Below are positions 11,731 to 22,400 of a stretch of 64,000 nucleotides of DNA, in pieces. A model generated the notes under the pieces. It was not told where the DNA came from. It was given only the letters and a program-made list of their open reading frames with translations, and ran no database searches. Every line of letters begins with the position of its first letter. Position 1 is the first letter of the stretch. Where the stretch lies: positions 5,490,001 to 5,554,000 of the forward strand of contig NC_016458.1 in the NCBI RefSeq assembly GCF_000226115.1, read 5' to 3'. A program made the position numbers and the translations under genes. The stretch comes from Thermothielavioides terrestris NRRL 8126. Its lineage: Eukaryota > Ascomycota > Sordariomycetes > Sordariales > Chaetomiaceae.

Positions 11731-11780
11731 TGGTCTGTGCACACTTGCAAATTTGCAAATTTGCAGGTGTGCACAGACCA
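11731..11780. promoter_or_regulatory. 50-bp near-perfect palindrome in a promoter
   Basis: The two 25-base arms (11731-11755 and 11756-11780) are reverse complements with a single mismatch at arm position 15. The outer part reads TGGTCTGTGCACAC; the centre is built of GCAAATTTGC repeats. It ends 12 bases before a TATA box and about 265 bases before the start codon at 12046. That places it where a dimeric regulator would bind or a cruciform could extrude. Confidence 0.7.
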
Positions 11781-11792
11781 TCTTCCCTCCTC

Positions 11793-11800
11793 TATATAAA
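11793..11800 (+). promoter_or_regulatory. TATA box (TATATAAA)
   Basis: A consensus TATA element followed by a long C/T-rich leader (about 11800-12034) and then the CAAAATG start context at 12046. This is a typical strong fungal promoter layout. Confidence 0.6.
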
Positions 11801-12045
11801 CTTCCAATTCCCACCCACTTCCTCCCTCATTCTCTTCTTCTCCCCAACTCGACCGCTCAATTCTTGTTCTCTTTTCCTCCGGTCACAGACTTTCCTCGCC
11901 CCTCCGGCTCTTTCTGCTCCCTCCTCGCCTCAGCAGCGCCCCCCCTCGCGGTTCTCGCCCCTCGTCTCCCTCCTTCCCCTCTGCCGACTTCGACCTCCGC
12001 CGGCGCCGCCACCAACCTTTTTTTTTTTTTCAATCAAACATCAAA

Positions 12046-13672
12046 ATGTCGGCCAACCACGAACAGGCCCAACAGCCCGACGACGTCATGATGGTCGACC
12101 ATCATGACGAGTCGGTCTCCTCCGCCGCCCCCTCCAACCGGGTAAGTCACCTTCCACCCGGGGCCTTTCTGCCACGAATCGTGTCATTCCTATTGCAAGA
12201 GCGAAAAACTCTCTGGAGCCGTAATCTCTGCATTCCTAACCACCTGCTGCCGGCGAGTCCATTATTAATGGCACTTGTCGCCCCTGTCGGGACAACTCGG
12301 GCTTCGCGGAATTGTCAGTTCCCTGCTGGGTCTGGCTGTTCTGAGCTGCCTCACCTTCGCCCGACTGGACAGACAAGAGCTCGCCGGTTAGAAGGAATGC
12401 TTCCGCTCCGCCTCTCTAACACAATCCGCCTGCTGGGGTCAACTCTGGCAATCTTCTCCTTTCTCGTGCGCGATTGGACCTGAGAGGCGGAGCGTTGGCG
12501 CCGAGGGTACCTCAAGCTTGAGTCCCCCACTACGCGTGGGATCCAAGGACGTCCGCCCGACGTTTAGGTGTTGGTCCACCTACGGTTTCCATGCCTCCGT
12601 TGCCAACAAGATCAGGTCGTTGGGAGGTTAGATTTGCGGGGTATAAGGCCAGGGGTTCCGGAACCCGGGCCTCTTTGGGGCTTGATGGTGCATTAGCATG
12701 ACTCTTCGATGGCTATGGCAGATTGGTTGCGACTTACTCAGCTGTTTGGTTTTCCATTCTTGCTGACGGGTGTTCAGGCCACAGGTTCCGGTCCCCTCTT
12801 CTCGTCCGCCGCTCCCGCCCACGCCGCTGCTGCCCCCGGCGCTCCTTCCACCCTCGCCCTCCGCCCTGCCCCCGCCGCGCCCGCTTCCGCTGCCGCTCCT
12901 GCTGCCGCTCCTCCCGCTGGTTTCTACTACCCCACCATCGAGACGATCGACAACCTGCCGGACATGAACGAAATTATGCCGGTAAAGCCTTACCGGACGC
13001 GTATTTTCCAGCTCGCGGAAGAACAAGACGCATCAGCGCTCGCCTACGTGAGCACCACCGCCCAGAGTGCCGAGGCCCGTCACATCTTCGCTGCTGCTGG
13101 CATTGTCAGGCTCTCATATGAGAACATGGTCAACCATGAAGAGGTGAAGGAGATCGCCGAAGACGTCACTTCGTACCACGGTTACGTCGAGGCACTGCGG
13201 CACCACCAGAAGAAGAAGAACCTCATGGTGAAGGGGCTGGTGAAGCTGATCGCCGAGCACGGCACGCCCGAGCTCCAGGCCGGGGTAAGTCCAAACCCAC
13301 ATTTGGTTTTGTACCTTCCAAAACCTCCACCCATCCAACTCCGCCATTGTCTTTTCCTTTCTTTTCTCTTCTCTTCTCTTCCCGTCTCCTCTTTCCTTCT
13401 TTTTTTTTTCTTTTCTCGTATTCTTTTTTCGTCTCCGATTTCTTTTTTTCCCCCATCGTCTCTCTTTTCCCCAACATCTCTCTTTTGTCCATTCATTCAA
13501 CATCCTCGACAGGCCCTTCATCCTCCACCGTGACATCAAGCTCTAACATGTCCACTCGCAGCTCAAGAACATGTTGGTCGAGGTCAGGGCCGAGGAGGAA
13601 AAGCTAGACGAGCTCTGGAAAATCCGGAAACAGGGTATGAAATTTGCCGATCTTGACGACGACGTGCTGTAG
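12046..13672 (+). CDS. conserved-looking protein of unknown function (237 aa)
   Basis: Exons are 12046-12141, 12778-13284 and 13562-13672. The first intron is long (636 nt, GTAAGT donor, CTGAC branch, TTCAG acceptor) and the second is 277 nt and C/T-rich. The protein starts MSANHEQAQQPDDVMMVDHH and continues with an Ala/Pro-rich segment (about residues 33-72). The compact C-terminal half (about 73-237) includes FYYPTIETIDNLPDMNEI, a region predicted to be helical (EEVKEIAEDVTSYHGYVEAL) and a charged coiled-coil end (LVEVRAEEEKLDELWKIRK). I do not recognise the family. TATA box, pyrimidine-rich leader and long first intron suggest an actively expressed gene. Confidence 0.75.
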
Positions 13673-13750
13673 GCGGGGACCGTGGCGGCATGATGGGATG
13701 CCGGAAGTTGTGTTTCTTTTCTTCTTCCCTTGTCATGAAGACGGGACTCT

Positions 13751-13752
<2 letters not shown>

Positions 13753-13812
<60 letters not shown>
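13753..13812. repeat. poly(T) tract of 60 bases
   Basis: An uninterrupted run of T, about 80 bases after the stop codon of the upstream gene. Its length suggests polymerase-slippage expansion or, read on the minus strand, the poly(A) end of an inserted cDNA. Confidence 0.9.
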
Positions 13813-13815
<3 letters not shown>

Positions 13816-15517
13816 GCTCGCTCTGGTATGGTCTGGGATGTTATGAAATGGGATGGGATCGGGTAGGACTGGAGTTACGACATGAGGCTGGCTGTATAGA
13901 TTATTGGGATGCGGCAACGCCACGCCACATTTGATGAGATCAATGAGACCACGACAATAATGACATGAATTTTCTCTTCTGTCCTTGCAGATGTTCACAC
14001 ATTGATTCGTGCCCCGGTATCAGGATTTTGCAGGTCAAGGGGAGAGGACGAGTGGATCAGGTAGTTAATTGGGCTACTATTCTACGTAGGGTGTCAGATG
14101 AATCGCGATTTGGGCGCTCAGGCAACTGTGTGGTCTCACGTCCCACCTTACATCTCACGTTCGTAAATAGCACATCATATTCGCGCGTAGCCAAGTCCTA
14201 GGGAAGGCGCAATGCGTATATTAAAGCGAACACCATGTTGCCCCAAAAACATTTCTGGCAGATAGACACTCTTTCTAAGCTCGCGCTCTTGCTCTGTTGG
14301 GCGAGGGACTCCTAGACTCAATTCGCACTCCAACTAGACTCTCTAAGTTAGCTAGTACCTAGGTCTCTACTCCTTTGGCCCCCTCCTTGAGCCGCGGCTG
14401 GTCGTAGTCCGAAGCTATGAGCCGAGTCACGTCCACACCCAACGCGAACAACAGCTGGCCAAAGATCCTCTGGACGTCCTGCCCCCTATACCTGCGCGTC
14501 TTGATCATTGCCGTCATGGCGATCCAGTTCCAGGAGGCTATCCTTTTCCTGCCGACCGCCGTCTGGAAAACGTTATCGGTCATGGGAACGCAAACGGCCA
14601 CTGTCGTTATCTGGATTGCCAGGATCAGCTGTCCGAGAACCTGAGCTACCGCCGCCAGATCTTCACGGCCGCTGTCATGTCATGCTTGGGTATAAGAGTT
14701 ATTCGAGGAATAAGAATTATTCGAGGAATAAGAATTATTCGCGGAATAAGAATTATTCGAGGAATAAGAATTATTCGAGGAATAAGAATTATTCGAGGAA
14801 TAAGAATTATTCGAGGAAATGGCAGAGATCGCCAAAGAGCCGGGAGGAAATGCGAACGAAAAGAAAGGGGTGTTGGGGGGGTGCCAGAGTTGAGGTTTTG
14901 TGTGGACCTGGTCTTGTAGGACGGTAGATGGCAGGTACAGTCCGATGAGTCCGCCTCCTAATGAGACGTTAAGACAATGGCAATTGCTTCCAATCGGAAA
15001 TAGAAAAGCAATGGAAGGTCGATGCTTCCCCCGCACAACTGCAGGTGTGCCAGTGGTCCTGCTTTTTGCGGCCGGGATTGGGCAGTTGGCTGACTCGGCG
15101 CGTGGGGGACCTGCTCCAGAACTTGGAAGGGACGAGGCGCTTCGGACGAGGCACTGTTACCTTATTGGATTAGACAGTATTTGGCAGACCTTGCTCCCCG
15201 CTCCGCCACTTTGCCGCAGTCCTCCACCACATCTCAGCGGCTACTGATACAACCCTGTTTGGCCAGCGCAGTTGCAGCTCACCAGGGCTGGCGCCTGTGT
15301 GGATAACATCGGACACATTTGAGATCTGAATTGTTTATTCCGTCGACAATCCCCGGGAGGTAGCCGCCCGGGGTGCTCTCTGCGATTCCCTGCCCCGCTT
15401 CCATCCATCCAGTTGTGAGCGGCGGCACATGATCCACGTCTCCTCCACGAAGACCGGTTTCCGTTTTAAGGATCGCGACACATACTTCGCCTTCAGTGCA
15501 TTTGGCCAACAAATATC
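13813..15517. other. gene-poor stretch containing the minisatellite
   Basis: No gene is supported apart from the repeat at 14691-14818. A minus-strand frame near 14359-14640 is the most protein-like, but it lacks a start, a domain and partner exons. Confidence 0.4.
14691..14818. repeat. 18-bp minisatellite, about seven copies
   Basis: Tandem copies of an 18-base unit (GGAATAAGAATTATTCGA). Divergence is confined mainly to the first copy and to one A/C change near 14742. Each unit contains GAATAA-G-AATTATTC, which is close to a palindrome, so the array can fold into a series of small hairpins. The repeat stays open in several frames because 18 is divisible by three. Confidence 0.9.
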
Positions 15518-16323
15518 ATGTCGGTCTTGAGGGAAACCTTCGATCGGGGGCACATCGAGACGGGTTCGTTTCCCCTAGGGCTGTTCATAAAAAGCCGTTC
15601 CCGTCGAAGCTAACCTAGGCACTTGAACTTTCAGCCCTGCGCTGGCTGGACCGAGCAATCGGACAGTCCGAAATCCTCGCTGACGTCATTCCGATCCACA
15701 CGGTGTCGTACGGCGGAATGCTCTCAGTGTGCCTTTTTGGCAACCGGGCAGCGACAAAGGACATTGACGTGTTGCTCCCGTCCAACGTCCGAGACTCGCA
15801 GGTCCACCGAGCCGAGTTTACACGCTTGGTGAACGGGGTCGCAGGGGAGCTCAGCTATATGCGTGATTGGATCAACGACGACTTGCGACTCTTCGTTCCC
15901 ATCGAGGGGAGGCAGAAGCTATTGGAGGACAGCATTGAGCAGGGGACAGCTGTCTTCGAGGGCGACAACCTGGTGATATGGGCGGGGTTGTGGGAATTCG
16001 GCCTGGAGTCTAAGCTTGATCGAATCGACAACAATGAAGGCCGAACTCAGTCAGCCAGGGCGAGGCTCGAAAAAGACACGTCAGACGCGGTTGAGCTGGT
16101 CCATCTCCTGAGGGGATCCTCGGCCCACCCTTTGGACAAGGCGTGGGTCATGGGGCTGGCGCGGTTCGGTCCTCACGCCCCCTTTCACGAGGCAGTCGAG
16201 GCGGTCGCCCAAGCGTACGCAGTGAAGTATGGCGTGCAGGGCATAGTCGAGTTGGTGTGGGATGCAGCAGAGGGAAAGCACAAGTATCAGGACTTGGCAG
16301 GTCAATGGGTATGGTACGAATGA
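15518..16323 (+). CDS. nucleotidyltransferase-fold protein of unknown substrate
   Basis: Exons are 15518-15563 and 15635-16323, giving 244 aa. The 71-nt intron has a GTTCGT donor, a GCTAAC branch and a TTTCAG acceptor. The short first exon supplies the ATG (MSVLRETFDRGHIET), giving a natural helix ALRWLDRAIG before the core. The core reads VSYGGMLSVCLFGNRAATKD followed by IDVLLP. A GG, a spaced Arg and a D-x-D pair after a hydrophobic strand are the layout of the minimal nucleotidyltransferase palm (DUF6036-like proteins, distant relatives of toxin-antitoxin nucleotidyltransferases). A helical C-terminal half follows. Substrate and role are unknown. The neighbour at 16459 is convergent. Confidence 0.7.
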
Positions 16324-16458
16324 AGATGAAAGGGGTCAAAGCATGGTCATGAGCCGGCTTCCTTTAGCAGATTGGCGTGGATACGTAGGGCGTCTGATGA
16401 GTTGGTATCAATTGGTATCAATATCTAACGCCCGAATGTCAGTCTTTCCGCCGCGCAG

Positions 16459-17298
16459 TTAGACGGTCCTTAGCGCCGAGGTGTCGGCAAAGATGTTGCG
16501 CTTCCAAAAGGCGCACAAGTCGCCAGAATATTTGACTCTATTTTCCCTGCCGAGGGCCTTCCAGGCCGGGTCAATCGGGTGAAGTTCGAACAATTCGGGT
16601 AGTCGCGGGGCCGATGCAGCCCAGGCGGGGCCCTTGAAGACTGCTTTGTAAACGGGCGGGCCGCGGGCCAGGGACGGCTCTACGTGGTTGCGGTCGCGCC
16701 GGAAGCCGTGCATATAGCGCCAATTGAAGGCGTCGGCCAGGGCATCTGCTAGCGATGCGAGGACGGCAAGCTGCCGCTCGCCTTCCTCGCCGGCGGCCAG
16801 CTCACCAAACTCGCGCGGGTCGGGCAGCCTCTCGGGAGTCCAGGCCGGGTCGTTGCGGTACCAGAAATACTCGGTCTCGTACCCGACGTACTCGTGGTGG
16901 TCGGCGCAGAAGCCTTCATACATGCGGAAGAAGGAGCGGGTTGCCGTGTCGCGCCAGCGCCAGAGGGGAAGCAGACGTTCGAGAAGCAGGGCGGAGTGGT
17001 GCGTGTAAAAGTACTGCCGTTCCGGATAAGTCATGATTTCGCTCGGAGGCGGCGGAAGGCGGCACGGGTGATGCCATGGCAGTCGGAAAAGGAGGTTTGT
17101 GAGGTGTAGCCAAGCACGCGCCGTGGGGAAGGACTCATGGTAGCAGTCTGCGTGGACCAGGCGCAGGACGCGCAGCGACCGGCGGAGCTCAAGAGGTGTG
17201 AAGGGCTGGCGCAAGCGGAACCACAGCATCCATAGTTTTCGCCTGAGTTTTTGGGGAAGCCAGGAAATGACTCGTTCGAAGAGGCTCATTGCGTCCAA
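16459..17298 (-). CDS. unknown protein rich in Trp, His and Arg (279 aa)
   Basis: A single-exon frame with two possible starts (MDAMSLFERV; the second Met is at residue 4). The N-terminus is basic and amphipathic (LPQKLRRKLWMLWFRLRQPF), followed by leucine-rich helices (RRSLRVLRLVHADCYHESFP) and many aromatic and His residues. It ends in LCAFWKRNIFADTSALRTV. I recognise no domain and no clear membrane span or signal peptide. Good codon use and a Met start favour a real gene, but no intron supports it. Confidence 0.55.
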   Translation of the reverse strand: MDAMSLFERVISWLPQKLRRKLWMLWFRLRQPFTPLELRRSLRVLRLVHADCYHESFPTARAWLHLTNLLFRLPWHHPCRLPPPPSEIMTYPERQYFYTHHSALLLERLLPLWRWRDTATRSFFRMYEGFCADHHEYVGYETEYFWYRNDPAWTPERLPDPREFGELAAGEEGERQLAVLASLADALADAFNWRYMHGFRRDRNHVEPSLARGPPVYKAVFKGPAWAASAPRLPELFELHPIDPAWKALGRENRVKYSGDLCAFWKRNIFADTSALRTV

Positions 17299-18079
17299 AC
17301 GTTACAGGAGGTTGTGAGGCTGAGGCCGAGTGTTGTGAAGTTGGGTGATGACGTCGCTGAGGTCCAACTGGTTGGTGGGGGAATCCCCTGCCAAGATTTC
17401 AATATCGCGGCGAATCGTTCGCTTTAGTGCATGTACTGAAGTCACGTTTGCGCTATTTGCGCTAATTGGATGACTAACGGAGCTAACTAACGGTGCCTTG
17501 GTTCGGTAGGTACTTATTAGCGAAAGCAAATATTCTACTAAGCAACTCTGCTTCGGGCCCGATTGAAGCATGTTGGCACTCCGCCCCAACGTGAAAGCCA
17601 AGCAGCTTGGCGAGGAATATACACAGCTGATCAAACATTTGGTTCATGTTGCATAGCGCAGAGCGTTGTGTGCCAACCCAAACGAACCCCCTTCCGACAC
17701 ATAGTACGCGGAATACGGATACGCTGGGATGTTGGAGCCCGAGAAGAGCCGCCCAAAAAATCGGCCTCGTCACACGAAGATCCATAACTGAGCCGTATCC
17801 CTCGCAGGCATTGGCTGATTAGGCTCGTTGTTGAAAGCACTTTTCTCTGTTTTCTAGCTCCAGTAAGACACAACGTTATCAGTCCAGAAAAACCCTGGCC
17901 TTTCAGCAGTGTGGCGTGGCTATCTTGGTACAATCTGCGGCACCGCCGGAAACTCTCCAAACCAGAGCGGCATATCGAAATACTCTCTTACTTCTACAAT
18001 CTTTCAGCCGCGTTTTCCACCCAAAGCATACCGCTTTTGAAAGGGTACAGATATCTTCGCTCGTTGCCGGAGGCAATAT
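17299..18079. other. intergenic, upstream of the 279-aa gene and 3' of the dehydrogenase
   Basis: No gene is seen. It contains the promoter side of the minus-strand gene ending at 17298 and the 3' side of the minus-strand dehydrogenase. Confidence 0.4.
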
Positions 18080-19162
18080 TCAAGCCTCGCCCTCGAGGCC
18101 AACCATGCGAAGCGAGTCTCTCCACAGGCGGTCTTCCTCCTCCGCATCGTAAGTCTGCTTCACCCATCCCACTCCGAAGGCCTGCCCATCGTCCTCTCCG
18201 CGCTCCGCCTCCTTGACGTCCTCCAAATACCTGCCGCCCTTGCCCTCCCACTCCTTCCCCACGGCCGCCCAAACCGTCGTCGCGGCACCCTGCTCCGCCG
18301 ACTTCAGGATCTTGCGAATGCCCGGGTCGCTCATGAGCCCCTGCACGAACTCGGGCGGCATGTGGCGCCCGATGTCGGTGTGGATGGCGCCCGGGTGCAG
18401 GCTGGTCGCGTGCAGCCCCTGCGCGCCGTACTCGCGCTCGATCTTGTTGGCCAGGTACACGGCCGCCAGCTTGGCGTTGTTGTAGGCCGCCTCGTGGCTG
18501 TAGCCGCCCTTTTCGAAGTTGTAGTTGTCGCTGGCGGGGAGGGCGGCGGCGGCGCGGTGGGCCGACGAGGACACGACGACCACGCGGGAATGGAAGGCCG
18601 GCGTCGCGCTCGCCAGCAGGGCGCGCTTGAGCAGCTGGAACAGCAGGAAGAAGCCGAGGTAGTTGCTCGAGAAGTGCGCCTCGATTCCGTCCTCGGTGAG
18701 CGTGCGGCTCTGCAGGCCCATGACCCCGGCGCTGTTGATGAGGATGTTCACCTGGCCCTTCGTGGTGGAAAGGATTCGCTCGGCACCGGTGCGGATGCTC
18801 CTGAAGGAGTCGAGATCCATCTCCACCAGCGAGACAACGCCGGGCTCGAGGATGCCGGCCAGGTTCTTGTGAGCCTTGGCCAGGTTCCGGGCTGTGAGCA
18901 ACAGCGTGGCTCCTGTAGCTTTCAAGGCGCGGGCGGTCTCAAGGCCGATGCCGGACGTGGCTCCGGCGATGACAATCACCTTGCCGGCCAGCTTCCCCTC
19001 GACACTCTCGTCTTGGATGATCTGGAGAGCAGTTGGCCGGGCGTCCCCGGCGCCTTGAGGGTCGAGATGTGCGGCAGCGTATCGACTCGAAGATCCCATT
19101 TTCGTGCAGCTCGTTGGGACCAGGCTAAGGGAGGACGGGATTGTCGTGAGAAGGGAAGACAA
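18080..19162 (-). CDS. short-chain dehydrogenase/reductase (retinol dehydrogenase/WWOX-like)
   Basis: A single-exon frame of 360 aa. The Rossmann fold is complete: VIVIAGATSGIG cofactor loop (GATSGIG at residues 67-73), INSAG at about 142-146, the catalytic Ser in VVVVSSSAH (about 199-200) and Tyr227/Lys231 in AAYNNAKLA. TARNL after the second strand suggests NADP(H). The family oxidises or reduces alcohols and ketones on lipophilic or secondary-metabolite substrates; the substrate cannot be told. The first Met begins a Ser/Leu-rich stretch, and a second Met at residue 22 (MGSSSRYAAAHLDPQ) is an equally plausible start. The start lies about 260 bases from the divergent Zn2Cys6 regulator, so the two may share a promoter. 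Confidence 0.9.
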   Translation of the reverse strand: MSSLLTTIPSSLSLVPTSCTKMGSSSRYAAAHLDPQGAGDARPTALQIIQDESVEGKLAGKVIVIAGATSGIGLETARALKATGATLLLTARNLAKAHKNLAGILEPGVVSLVEMDLDSFRSIRTGAERILSTTKGQVNILINSAGVMGLQSRTLTEDGIEAHFSSNYLGFFLLFQLLKRALLASATPAFHSRVVVVSSSAHRAAAALPASDNYNFEKGGYSHEAAYNNAKLAAVYLANKIEREYGAQGLHATSLHPGAIHTDIGRHMPPEFVQGLMSDPGIRKILKSAEQGAATTVWAAVGKEWEGKGGRYLEDVKEAERGEDDGQAFGVGWVKQTYDAEEEDRLWRDSLRMVGLEGEA

Positions 19163-19420
19163 GATAATTTAGAAACTCTCTGGAGGTGATATTCCATTGC
19201 GTTGACAGAAAAAGGCTTTTGAGCACGCACTTATAGATCTCAGAGGGGCCTCCCCACCATGGAGTGTGCTCTTGTTGTAATTCAGTCAATGGTGTGGCCA
19301 TCATGGTGCTGGATTACCAAGCCGCTGCAGCGGCCGAAGAGGCGGCCGCCATTTTGCGGGGATTGCGGCCGCATCAGCAGCGGAGCTTCCCCGCTGTCTC
19401 GCTCGCATCCTTCCGCCTCC
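19163..19420. promoter_or_regulatory. divergent promoter between the dehydrogenase and the Zn2Cys6 regulator
   Basis: About 260 bases separate the two divergent start codons. If the earlier in-frame ATG at 19259 is the real start of the regulator, the gap falls to about 96 bases. No specific operator is recognised. Confidence 0.4.
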
Positions 19421-22400
19421 ATGTCCGAGCATACCGGCCGACACGTTCCGGCGATGTCCAGACCCCCTCGGCGAGCCCTGAGCATGCAAACCCCGGGCGG
19501 TGACTCGAGCGTCGAGCTGGCACCGCAGGCTTGCCAGTCCTGCAAATCACGGAAGAGAAAGTGCGACAAGACACTACCGAAGTGCTCGTCATGCGCCAAG
19601 TACGTACATGCCTCACCTAGTGTCACGTCAGGGGTAAGGGGCTCAGAGCTTGGCACAGCGCACTGGCCATGGCTTCTCCACTCCTAGATGTATATATACC
19701 ACGCTCTGTTCAGTCTTTAGCTCTCCTTTGTACTAGAACAACGTACTCTCTCTTTGCATTCCGATACTCTACTACAATCCTACCGTTGCATCTATACCTC
19801 GTAGCTCGCTATAGTATATCAGTTATAAGCCTAGGCGCTCTATAATTGTATATAGCTAGTAACCTATAATAAGCTCTCTCTCTCTCTTTCTCCTTTTCTT
19901 ACGCTCTATACCTTAATATAACGACCACTAAAAGTAGTTTAACCATTACGCTCTAGTCCTATATAGATTAGACTAAGTAGTTTATAGAGCTTAAGCTTAT
20001 AGCTATAAGCAATGGCATCTAGGACGAATACGATCTAGATATTCCCGATGAGCCTTAGGATGAACGACCGAAAGTTCCCTTAGAGGATAAGGTAGTTGAA
20101 GAGCTTTGTAAAAAGCGTGCTAAGGAATTGGGTATCCCTATAGGCTAAGCCCTAGCTCCTACCGAATAAGAGGTTGCTACTAAGCTCGAAGCTATATATA
20201 AAGAATACCTTGTACTTATAGCTATCTAGGAGAGTAGGATAAAGTTATATTTGTTTATCCTCTAGTAGATTATATACTTTGTTTATCGACCTTTGCTCAA
20301 CGCTATATATATCATCATTTTAAACGCTAGACTCAGTAGTCTCTAAGCTCTTATTTATAAGCTCTATAAATAGTTTATACCCTCCGACGCTCTTATTAAA
20401 GATTTAGCTACTCAATAATATATAACGGTACTATAAAAGGCGTATAGAGTAGGTATCAACCTATATAAATGGTACTACTCTTAGAACAAGGTGTACCTAT
20501 ATATAAAGAGCTTTGATATCCCCGAAGTAGTCGGACCTAGAGTATCTAAACACTTTATCGAAGCGGTCGATCACTGGATTGCCTTGGACTAGGCTCGTCA
20601 CCAGCTCTCCGAGATCGAGGCACTCGAGGCCTAGAGGCGCCTAATTCCTATTTTCAAAGAGCTAGGCGCTCACCTCGGCATTTAGATCGACAATATCACT
20701 ACTAAGGGGCTTAGCTATAGCGCATTTACTTCTTTAGGAGTAGCTTAAAGTAATAGTTCTATAGATAGTATAGGCTCTTATAGTTCGAGGCTCTACTTAT
20801 ACCTTTATAAGGCTAATAGCAAATATAGGTAGAAGCTAGTAGAGTACTAGTTTCTTTAGACGGTAATCACTAAGGTAGAGAAGGGCTATTATAAGCTCTT
20901 AAAAGTATAGATTACTAAAATTAGAGAGCGCTTTAATAAACTAAAGTGGAATTCCCTTTAGGAAAGCCTCTAAAAGCGATATAGCTCTAGCTCTATAGAA
21001 TAGGGGAACTCTAGATTAGCTTCTCCTAATAAGGTTGTCTATACTATCATCGACCTAAGCCTCCTAGGCAAAGAAGTTTACTACCCACTTATATTCTCGA
21101 CTACTATTACCTACTAGCTCTCTTAGAGCACTCTCTTTAACAACTATACTGCTCTATATATCGTTAACGACAAGAAGCTCCTAGTTCCTAGCACCTTTGT
21201 ACTATCAAGAGACAGTAACTATATAGAAGTAGGTACTACTACTTTTCCTATTTTAGGAAGAGGAGAGTATATTATAAAAGGAGTATTAGATAGAGAGTAG
21301 GGGAAAGGAACTATAGACCTCTATTTAAAGAACGTCACTATAGTAGAAGGCTTTTATACTAATATTATATTAGAGACTGCTCTATATATAGCTAGTATCT
21401 AGTATTTAGGTCTAGACTACTCTCTATAGTATAGAACATTTAAAAAGAGTATAAAGGTCAAGCAATTGGTTTATAAGTTCAATATAGTTTTCTTTAAATC
21501 GAAGAACCTTTCCTCTTACTTTTATACTCTCCAACCTTTATAGAGCTTTATAGATCTAATAACAGTAAATATAGTTGTTTATAAAGATAATACAAGATTA
21601 TATACGTTATATACGCCTTAAGAGAGAGAAGATATCGAAGAGCTTTAGTATAAAAGATCTAGATATCTAGGTTAGAGAGCTCTTTAGACATTGGTATAAA
21701 GTACAAAGAACGTTAAGATCTAAAGAACATCGACAATCGAATATAAGGTATATACTTTGTTGTACATTAAGAAGTACAATACACTTTATAAGACAGAGCA
21801 TCGCGCTTTATAGCTATTCTAGCGTATCTCCTAGGACCTCTTTTTATTCCCTCCTAGGTTTAATAGTTCCTAGTACCTCCTTATAATCAAAGACGAATTC
21901 AATGGATAGATCTAGGCTTTTACGCTCTCCAACAAGGGTTAAACCGAGCTTTTCAACACTATTAGAGCTTTCGAACGCTAGGTTAAACGGCAATAGGGAC
22001 TCAACGTCTATAAGATCCGCTAGGACAACGATATAGAAGTCATTGTACTAGAAGATCGCTAACCAACAACTTACTAGCTCTAGGTATACAACGAAGGTAT
22101 CGACTTAGAGCTTACACCAATATATACACTATAGCTAAATAGAGTGTTAGAGCGTATAGGACAAGTCTTATAGCTAAAGAGTATAAAGATGCTTATTGAT
22201 ATGAACCTATCTATAAAGCTCTAGCCAAAGGGTGTAAAGGTAGTAGCCTTCTTATATACCATCTCGCCTAACTATACTTATAGTCTTCGGAGCTCTAACG
22301 AGGTACTCTACTCCTAGTTTAAAAACTACTTTCGCTAATAGGAACCGACCTTCTATTAAACGCTAACGGCGAATCTACGCTTCGACTAGTCTAGGATCTT

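Noticed and set aside
14359..14640. Minus-strand frame with protein-like sequence (GQDVQRIFGQLLFALGVDVT)
   Set aside because: No start codon, partner exon or known domain; it may be a gene remnant but the evidence is too thin.
14691..14818. CRISPR-like array
   Set aside because: There are no spacers; the units are contiguous identical 18-mers in a eukaryotic genome.
19259..19687. A short complete gene ending inside the left LTR
   Set aside because: Its last 28 codons are intron and LTR sequence; splicing to 26702 completes the zinc cluster, so this is exon 1 of a longer gene.
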